Assembly (NCBI GenBank): GCA_044433165.1
Contig: JAWXTX010000103.1
Span: 1-9,605 of the forward strand
DNA length: 9,605 bases
Direction of reading: 5' to 3'
DNA from: Ferrimonas sp044433165
GTDB taxonomy: Bacteria > Pseudomonadota > Gammaproteobacteria > Enterobacterales > Shewanellaceae
The position numbers were made by a program, and so were the translations under genes. The notes under the pieces were generated by a model that saw only the letters and a program-made list of their open reading frames with translations, was not told the DNA's origin and did not search any database. How positions within the stretch are numbered: the first letter of the stretch is position 1; each line of letters opens with the position of its first letter. This document shows, piece by piece, positions 5,330-9,605 of this stretch.

Positions 5330-6679
5330 TTAAAGAAAAGGCGACCAAGCCGGTGCTTTAACATCACCTTCTTGCATCGGTAAGCGCGCTTTAAAACGGC
5401 CATCCATCGAAACCGCAGCCAAGACTTGACGGCCATTATGCCGAGTACCGTAAATAATCATGCTGCCATTAGGCGCAATACTTGGCGATTCGTCCAGATG
5501 CGTTTCGGTTAGCACGTCGATGCGGCCATTGTCTAGCGCCATTCGAGCAATGCTAAATTTACCACCACTGTTACTTACCATAACAAGCGCTTTGCCATCA
5601 GGGGTAAAAGAGCCGCCTAAATTCCAATCGCCTTGATTGGTTAAGCGTTTGATCGCCCCTGTCGCCAAGGTAAGTTGATAGATCTGTGGCCGCCCCCCTC
5701 GCTCTGAGGTGAAAATCAGCGATTGGCCATCAGGCGCCCATGCAGGCTCGGTGTCAATGGCGAAATGATTGGTTACCCTTTGTAACGCTTTGGTATTTAA
5801 ATCAATAATATAAATTTCTGTACTGCCATCTTTTGAGAGCGTTAATGCCAATTTTTTGCCATCCGGCGACCATTTCGGGGAGCCATTGATCCCTGGAAAA
5901 CTGGTGATCTTTTCTCGGGCACTGCTGTACAAGTCTTGCACGTAGATTTCAGCGCGGCGATTTTCAAAAGACACATACGCCAATTTACGGCCATCTGGCG
6001 ACCATGATGGCGACATTAAAGGCTCACGCGAGCCCAGCACCATCGTCTCATTGTAACCATCGTAATCAGCAACCCGCAGTTGATAACGGTTCGGGTTGTT
6101 TGGCTCACCAACCGTGATATAGGCAATTTTGGTTAAAAATGCCCCTTTATTGCCGGTTAATGCTTCATAAACAATGTTGGCAATGCGGTGCCCAAAACCT
6201 CTAAATTGAGCCGCCGATATCACCGCCTGCCGACTTTCAAGTACATAACCTGACTGCCATTCATACTGATTCGTCGCCTGATTGAGTTTGGCACGAAGTA
6301 AATCCACCAATTCAAAGGTAATTTGGTATTGATCCGCTCCTATCTCAACGATGCTACCCAAAACAACCGCTTCGGCACCAGTAGCCACCCAGCGGCTTAG
6401 TGTCACTTGAGCAGAGTTGCTAATAGCTTGCTGTGGCAAGGCATCTGTTGGCAAGGGGCTAAAGGCGCCGCTACGCTCTAAATCCGCTCGCACCACCTCC
6501 GATAATGCACTGGGGCGAGGCGTATTGCCCTGATAAACAAAAGGAACAACTGCAATAGGCCGAGCAGCGTTAGTGCTTTCGGTAATCACAATTTCTAGTG
6601 CCGCTTGTGCCACACCACTAAGGCTGGCAAGACAAAGGGCAAACCATGCCGTAAAGAATGATTTAGATAAGCTCTTCAT
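5330..6679 (-). CDS. tolB: Tol-Pal translocation protein TolB
   Basis: TolB is a periplasmic protein that binds Pal through its beta-propeller and TolA through its N-terminus. The 449-aa precursor has a signal peptide ending AQA at about residue 26. The TolA-interacting N-terminus and first domain (ITESTNAARPIAVVPF onward, about 28-170) come next. A six-bladed propeller follows, with at least five visible blade motifs: SPDGRKLAYVS, SPDGKKLALTL, APDGQSLIFTSE, TPDGKALVMVS and APNGSMIIYGT. The C-terminus RFKARLP...PAWSPFL matches the family end. The length is near E. coli TolB (430). The start ATG is 3 nt after the tolA stop with no strong ribosome site, consistent with coupling to tolA. Confidence 0.97.
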   Translation of the reverse strand: MKSLSKSFFTAWFALCLASLSGVAQAALEIVITESTNAARPIAVVPFVYQGNTPRPSALSEVVRADLERSGAFSPLPTDALPQQAISNSAQVTLSRWVATGAEAVVLGSIVEIGADQYQITFELVDLLRAKLNQATNQYEWQSGYVLESRQAVISAAQFRGFGHRIANIVYEALTGNKGAFLTKIAYITVGEPNNPNRYQLRVADYDGYNETMVLGSREPLMSPSWSPDGRKLAYVSFENRRAEIYVQDLYSSAREKITSFPGINGSPKWSPDGKKLALTLSKDGSTEIYIIDLNTKALQRVTNHFAIDTEPAWAPDGQSLIFTSERGGRPQIYQLTLATGAIKRLTNQGDWNLGGSFTPDGKALVMVSNSGGKFSIARMALDNGRIDVLTETHLDESPSIAPNGSMIIYGTRHNGRQVLAAVSMDGRFKARLPMQEGDVKAPAWSPFL

Positions 6680-6682
6680 TGG

Positions 6683-7696
6683 TTAATTTCTCGGCTCAAT
6701 GCGCAAGTTAATCTCTTTCATCGCTTGATAGACGTCCGGCTCTGACGAAACCGGTAAATTTCCTGCTGCTTGCACCGCAGCTTCAGTAGCACGACATAAG
6801 TTGTTGTCACCACTAATGACATTGATTCGAAAAACGAAGCCATCTGGTGCCAGACTCAATTTAACAAAACACTCTTTACCACGTGCACTGGCATCGGCTC
6901 TAAGATGGGTTTGAATCGCACTTTTAATGCGTTCACCGTACAAGGCCACTTGGCTGTCTACTTGTTGCTGACGTGCTTGATTTACGCGCCCTTGTTCGGC
7001 AGCCATTAAACTGGCAAGCTCCGCCTCGGCTTCGGCCCTTAACGCGGCCTCCATGGCCAAACGCTGGCGCTCCTGCTCTTGTTCCCGTTGAGCGGCTTCT
7101 TGGCGTAAACGTTCCTCTTCAGCGGCTTTTGCCGCGGCTTCAGCGGCTTTTTTCTCCGCTTCTTTTTGCTGTCGAATTTGCTCCGCTTGGCGCGCCAGTT
7201 CTTCACTTTTTAAGCGCTCGGCTTCGGCTCGTTGACGTTCTACTTCCGCTTGCTGGCGTGCTAATTCTTCTTGTTCTCGCGCTAACGCTGCAGCCTGCGC
7301 TTTTTGTTGCTCCGCTAATTTTTTCTCTTGAGCGAGCTTTGCCGCCGCTTCTGCCTGCTTCAGCTCGCGTTCACGTTGTTGTTTTTCGGCTTCCAACTGT
7401 TGTAAACGTTGTTGCTCTTGCGCATTCTTCGCTTGTGCCTGCTCTAATGCCTCCGTAATTTGATTTTGACGTTGTTGCTCGGCTGCGCGCTCTAATTCCT
7501 GTTGTGCCTTAATACGCGCAACTTGTTGGTCAATTTGCGCTTGATTGACCACCATTGCCTGCACTGTAGGCACCGAAGCAGGCGGCTGTTTAGGCGCAGA
7601 ATCCACACTAAACATCAATAACCCCAGCAGACCAGCATGCACTACTGTCGAAATCAGCACTGGCAGCATTAATGAAGAAGTGGAATTACTGCGCAT
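6683..7696 (-). CDS. tolA: Tol-Pal energy-transducing protein TolA
   Basis: TolA links the TolQR motor to TolB and Pal. The 337-aa protein has one N-terminal membrane helix (about 11-31) with the Ser16-x3-His20 pair that matches the Ser-x3-His motif used for TolQR contact in E. coli. A very long charged helix of Gln, Glu, Ala, Arg and Lys (about 50-248) spans the periplasm. The C-terminal TolB-binding domain runs from about 253 to 337 (YGERIKSAIQ, LAPDGFVF, SGDNNLC). Cys276 and Cys301 correspond to the disulfide of E. coli domain III. The helix is richer in Gln and Arg than the Lys/Ala helix of E. coli. ATG at 7696 has GGAG (7704-7707) 7 nt upstream. The GTG one codon earlier is too close to that site. 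The gene overlaps tolR by 11 nt. Confidence 0.96.
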   Translation of the reverse strand: MRSNSTSSLMLPVLISTVVHAGLLGLLMFSVDSAPKQPPASVPTVQAMVVNQAQIDQQVARIKAQQELERAAEQQRQNQITEALEQAQAKNAQEQQRLQQLEAEKQQRERELKQAEAAAKLAQEKKLAEQQKAQAAALAREQEELARQQAEVERQRAEAERLKSEELARQAEQIRQQKEAEKKAAEAAAKAAEEERLRQEAAQREQEQERQRLAMEAALRAEAEAELASLMAAEQGRVNQARQQQVDSQVALYGERIKSAIQTHLRADASARGKECFVKLSLAPDGFVFRINVISGDNNLCRATEAAVQAAGNLPVSSEPDVYQAMKEINLRIEPRN

Positions 7697-8123
7697 CACC
7701 AGGCTCCGTCATTAATCCCACTGAAGGCACCCCAGCGCCCTGCAGCGTTACAATCAGTTGTACAATGTGGTCATACGAAACCGTGCGATCACCATTAACA
7801 ACCACTGGACGCTCTGGGGTCAATTGCAACTCAGCTGCAATCAATTCGGCCAACTCATGCTGTTGCAATGGTCGCCCTTCATCGACACTGCCATTATCTA
7901 AAAAGTACTCACCAGCAGCCGTAACAGATGCAACTAATGGCGGTAAGCCATCACTGGCAATAGCTTCAGCGGCACGAGTTTGGGGGAGATCTACCGTCAC
8001 ACTCTGCGTAATCGCAGTGGCTGTTGCCATAAAGATAATCAGCAATACCAGCATAACGTCAATATAAGGCACCACGTTAATTTCAGCGACTTTGCGGCGG
8101 CGCTTGCGAGGCATGTATTGCAT
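7686..8123 (-). CDS. tolR: Tol-Pal motor protein TolR
   Basis: TolR is the ExbD-like subunit of the proton-driven TolQR motor in the inner membrane. The 145-aa protein has a basic N-terminus (PRKRRRK), the EINVVPYIDVMLVLLIIFM membrane helix (about 14-32) with Asp22 at the position of the essential proton-carrying Asp23 of E. coli, and a periplasmic domain (about 43-145). The ATG overlaps the tolQ stop by one base (TGATG), a classic coupled junction. A TTG one codon upstream has slightly better spacing to a GGAG and would add one Met; I prefer the ATG. The 3' end overlaps tolA. Confidence 0.95.
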   Translation of the reverse strand: MQYMPRKRRRKVAEINVVPYIDVMLVLLIIFMATATAITQSVTVDLPQTRAAEAIASDGLPPLVASVTAAGEYFLDNGSVDEGRPLQQHELAELIAAELQLTPERPVVVNGDRTVSYDHIVQLIVTLQGAGVPSVGLMTEPGDAQ

Positions 8124-8815
8124 CAATCACGGCGCTCCATATGCGTGCTATATGCTTGACGATGTAAAATTGCTGAGAACTCATCCATAAAGTTGCTATA
8201 GCTGTTTTCCAGTTTTTCAACCTTGGTGCTTAAACGGTTATAAAAAATAACCGCAGGGATCGCAGCAAAAAGCCCCATTGCTGTTGCAATAAGCGCTTCG
8301 GCAATACCTGGAGCCACCATGGTTAACGTAGCATTACTTACCGCACCTAAGGCAATAAAGGCATTCATAATTCCCCATACGGTACCAAACAGTCCGATAT
8401 AAGGGCTGGTTGAACCAATGGTTGCCAACAACGGCAAGTGCGCTTCTAATTTGTCAACTTCGCGGTTTTGGGCAATGCGCATTGCACGATAGGCACCGGT
8501 GGTGATCGCTTCTGGATTATTAGCGGTTTTACTTAACCGCATGTATTCCCGAAATCCATTATTGAACATTAAGGCCATGCCAGTATGTTCTTCTTCACTG
8601 CTGGCCAACTCTTTATAAAGTTGGCTGAGATCCACGCCAGACCAAAAGCGATCTTCAAAAAATTGAGCATTCGCATACGCTAAATTCAACGCTTGCTGGC
8701 GCTGTACAATCACCGCCCATGCAATAACGGAAAGCGCTAATAACAACACCATGACCAGCTTAACCAGTAAACTTGCTTCTAAAAATAAGCCGATAAATGA
8801 AATTTCAGCGTGCAC
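8123..8815 (-). CDS. tolQ: Tol-Pal motor protein TolQ (GTG start)
   Basis: TolQ is the ExbB/MotA-like subunit that forms the proton channel with TolR and energises TolA. The 230-aa protein has three membrane helices, roughly residues 15-38, 130-155 and 165-194. TIGSTSPYIGLFGTVWGIM and MVAPGIAEALIATAMGLFAAIPAV are nearly identical to E. coli TolQ. With the GTG start, Thr145 and Thr178, the channel-lining threonines of E. coli, fall at exactly the same numbers and the length equals the 230 aa of E. coli. There is no ATG near the start. AAGGAG (complement of 8823-8828) lies 7 nt before GTG 8813-8815 and only 4 nt before the alternative TTG at 8818. The gene overlaps ybgC by 11 nt. Confidence 0.96.
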   Translation of the reverse strand: MHAEISFIGLFLEASLLVKLVMVLLLALSVIAWAVIVQRQQALNLAYANAQFFEDRFWSGVDLSQLYKELASSEEEHTGMALMFNNGFREYMRLSKTANNPEAITTGAYRAMRIAQNREVDKLEAHLPLLATIGSTSPYIGLFGTVWGIMNAFIALGAVSNATLTMVAPGIAEALIATAMGLFAAIPAVIFYNRLSTKVEKLENSYSNFMDEFSAILHRQAYSTHMERRD

Positions 8816-9215
8816 CAATTAACTCCTTACGAATGGATTCAGGGATCCGGATTGGGCGTAGATTGTGCCCAGCCACACAGACTAATTGCACCTGTGCGTG
8901 ACAATAACAGTGATGCTCGTCATCAACTAAACGCTGTTCAAAGGCCATGCTCGCTCGGCCAAGCTCACTCACTCGGCTATGAACATACAATTGTTGATTC
9001 AAACGCGCAGGACGAAGATAAGAAATTTGGATCTGCCCCACCACAAACATGTTTGCCGGTGGTTCATCGTGATGCCATTCATGCCCAATCTGACGCATAA
9101 ACTCTGTCCGAGCCTGGTCAAAAAAGTTCAAATAATTTGCGTGATAGACCACACCACCGGCATCTGTATCGCCGTAATAGACACGGATTGGCCAAATATG
9201 CGTTGTATCCCTCAA
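8805..9215 (-). CDS. ybgC: Acyl-CoA thioesterase YbgC (TTG start)
   Basis: This is a cytoplasmic hotdog-fold acyl-CoA thioesterase, the usual first gene of gammaproteobacterial tol-pal operons. The 136-aa protein carries the 4-hydroxybenzoyl-CoA thioesterase signature GDTDAGGVVYHANYLNFFDQAR with the catalytic Asp18 and the following YHxNY motif. YLRPARLNQQLYV matches the family core. The length is nearly the same as E. coli YbgC (134). No in-frame ATG exists before the conserved WPIRVYYGDTD. TTG at 9213-9215 gives an N-terminus (MRDTTHIWP) that aligns with E. coli MNTTLFRWP. The ribosome site before it is weak, so initiation may be inefficient. ruvB, a common upstream neighbour, is absent; a tRNA cluster stands there instead. 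Confidence 0.92.
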   Translation of the reverse strand: MRDTTHIWPIRVYYGDTDAGGVVYHANYLNFFDQARTEFMRQIGHEWHHDEPPANMFVVGQIQISYLRPARLNQQLYVHSRVSELGRASMAFEQRLVDDEHHCYCHAQVQLVCVAGHNLRPIRIPESIRKELIGAR

Positions 9216-9249
9216 ATTTGCATCGCTCTGAAAAATATAAAGTTGCTGT

Positions 9250-9255
9250 ACTATA
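9250..9255 (-). promoter_or_regulatory. Possible proximal -10 of the tol-pal operon
   Basis: On the minus strand TATAGT matches five of six consensus bases, 34 nt before the ybgC TTG. No good -35 stands at 16-18 nt (ACCTAT at 17). A second TATAGT occurs about 20 bp further upstream. Confidence 0.35.
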
Positions 9256-9333
9256 CCTGAGAGCTAACAACTATAGGTAACGAACTCGTCGCTTACAGAA
9301 CAGAACGCCTTTTTAAGTGTTCAGATAGCAATC

Positions 9334-9400
9334 AACTCATGAGTGCATTAACAGCAAACCTCTCATATATGAGGAGTTTTTAATCTGTTGATGAGTTTGC
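9334..9400. other. Structured region with CTCAT/ATGAG half-sites
   Basis: This stretch holds the perfect palindromes ACTCATGAGT (9335-9344) and CTCATATATGAG (9362-9373). Longer-range complements are AACTCAT/ATGAGTT (9334-9340 and 9391-9397), AACAG/CTGTT (9350-9354 and 9385-9389) and GCAAAC/GTTTGC (9354-9359 and 9395-9400). The central hairpin is followed on the plus strand by TTTTT (9377-9381), like a weak terminator. It could be a set of operator half-sites or a folded leader. Confidence 0.5.
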
Positions 9401-9418
9401 CCTGCCTCTAAACTTGCA

Positions 9419-9424
9419 ATTATA
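9419..9424 (-). promoter_or_regulatory. Possible distal -10 of the tol-pal operon
   Basis: On the minus strand TATAAT is a perfect -10 hexamer, but no good -35 is seen at 16-18 nt. If used, it gives ybgC a leader of nearly 200 nt that contains the structured region at 9334-9400. Confidence 0.35.
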
Positions 9425-9427
9425 AAA

Positions 9428-9436
9428 TGGTATGAT
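9428..9436 (+). promoter_or_regulatory. Extended -10 promoter of the tRNA-Asn cluster
   Basis: TGGTATGAT is an extended -10 element (TGn followed by a 5/6 hexamer), 56 nt before tRNA-Asn. The sequence 17 nt upstream is a poor -35, as allowed for extended -10 promoters. It lies 4 bp from a possible minus-strand -10. Confidence 0.5.
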
Positions 9437-9492
9437 AAATTCAGTTTCCTGTTGAGCATTTAAGTCGTGAAAACGCTGCCTCAACATGATGT

Positions 9493-9568
9493 TCCCCCTT
9501 AGTTCAGTCGGTAGAACGGCGGACTGTTAATCCGTATGTCGCTGGTTCAAGTCCAGCAGGGGGAGCCA
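9493..9568 (+). tRNA. tRNA-Asn(GUU)
   Basis: This is a 76-nt cloverleaf with encoded CCA. The acceptor pairs TCCCCCT with AGGGGGA, the discriminator is G, the D arm is GTTC/GAAC, the anticodon loop is CTGTTAA with anticodon GTT, and the T arm is GCTGG-TTCAAGT-CCAGC. It matches E. coli tRNA-Asn closely in the D and anticodon arms. It is the first gene of a plus-strand tRNA cluster divergent from tol-pal. Confidence 0.97.
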
Positions 9569-9576
9569 CTTTCAGT

Positions 9577-9605
9577 CGCGGGATGGAGCAGCTTGGTAGC
9601 TCGTC
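9577..9605 (+). tRNA. tRNA-fMet (initiator), 3'-truncated by the window
   Basis: Twenty-nine bases are present, beginning CGCGGGATGGAGCAGC, 8 nt after tRNA-Asn. The D arm GAGC (9586-9589) pairs with GCTC (9599-9602) and has the purine-11/pyrimidine-24 pair of bacterial initiator tRNAs. The 5' end closely follows E. coli tRNA-fMet. The anticodon lies outside the window, so identity rests on the 5' half. Confidence 0.82.

Noticed and set aside
5301..5348. Longer Pal beginning at 5348
   Set aside because: It would place basic, non-signal residues before the lipobox and overlap the tolB end, while a good ribosome site precedes the ATG at 5300.
6973..7458. Plus-strand ORF of 161 codons rich in Leu, Pro and Arg
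   Set aside because: It is antisense to the low-complexity helix of tolA, whose biased codons keep the opposite frame open; no ribosome site or recognisable domain.
7672..8067. Plus-strand ORF of 131 codons opposite tolR
   Set aside because: It is fully antisense to tolR, with no ribosome site or domain; TolR is strongly conserved on the other strand.

Overview
The window looks like chromosomal core DNA of a gammaproteobacterium of moderate G+C content. The evidence is the complete Tol-Pal operon in gammaproteobacterial order (ybgC-tolQ-tolR-tolA-tolB-pal-cpoB), a lysine tRNA cluster directly after cpoB as in Escherichia coli, a RadD-type helicase, and a GrxA-type glutaredoxin. Divergence from the E. 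coli proteins, as I recall them, and the different flanking genes argue against an Enterobacterales core genome. An Aeromonadales- or Alteromonadales-like host is plausible, but I cannot assign a genus.

Layout. Positions 1-1608 (+) hold the 3' part of radD and then grxA, closed by a strong intrinsic terminator. Positions 1654-2073 are a divergent intergenic region. It holds an unrecognised 58-aa ORF on the minus strand (1713-1889) with a good ribosome site and promoter, and a perfect TGTGA-N6-TCACA dyad of CRP type. Positions 2074-3276 (+) encode a 12-helix MFS transporter starting at GTG. Positions 3340-3735 (-) are three identical tRNA-Lys(UUU) genes in an exact 160-bp tandem repeat, with a strong stable-RNA promoter at 3790-3817 and a terminator at 3293-3313. 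Positions 3910-9215 (-) are the Tol-Pal operon, ending in an unusual nested hairpin at 3861-3902. Positions 9216-9492 are a regulatory region between the operon and a plus-strand tRNA cluster, tRNA-Asn(GUU) followed by the start of an initiator tRNA-Met that runs off the end.

Function. TolQ, TolR and TolA form the inner-membrane, proton-driven motor. TolB and the lipoprotein Pal form the periplasmic and outer-membrane end that helps constrict the outer membrane during division. CpoB links this machine to peptidoglycan synthesis, and YbgC is the acyl-CoA thioesterase usually co-transcribed with it. Genes overlap or nearly abut from ybgC to tolB, with 29 bp before pal, so one transcript is likely. 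Several starts are non-ATG (tolQ GTG, ybgC TTG, MFS GTG), chosen from Shine-Dalgarno spacing and from alignment with remembered E. coli proteins.

I did not find a clear new multi-gene system. The best leads are the small ORF with the CRP-like site, the cluster of CTCAT/ATGAG half-sites and nested folds at 9334-9400, the triplicated tRNA-Lys unit, the nested hairpin after cpoB, and a glutamine-rich heptad insertion in Pal.
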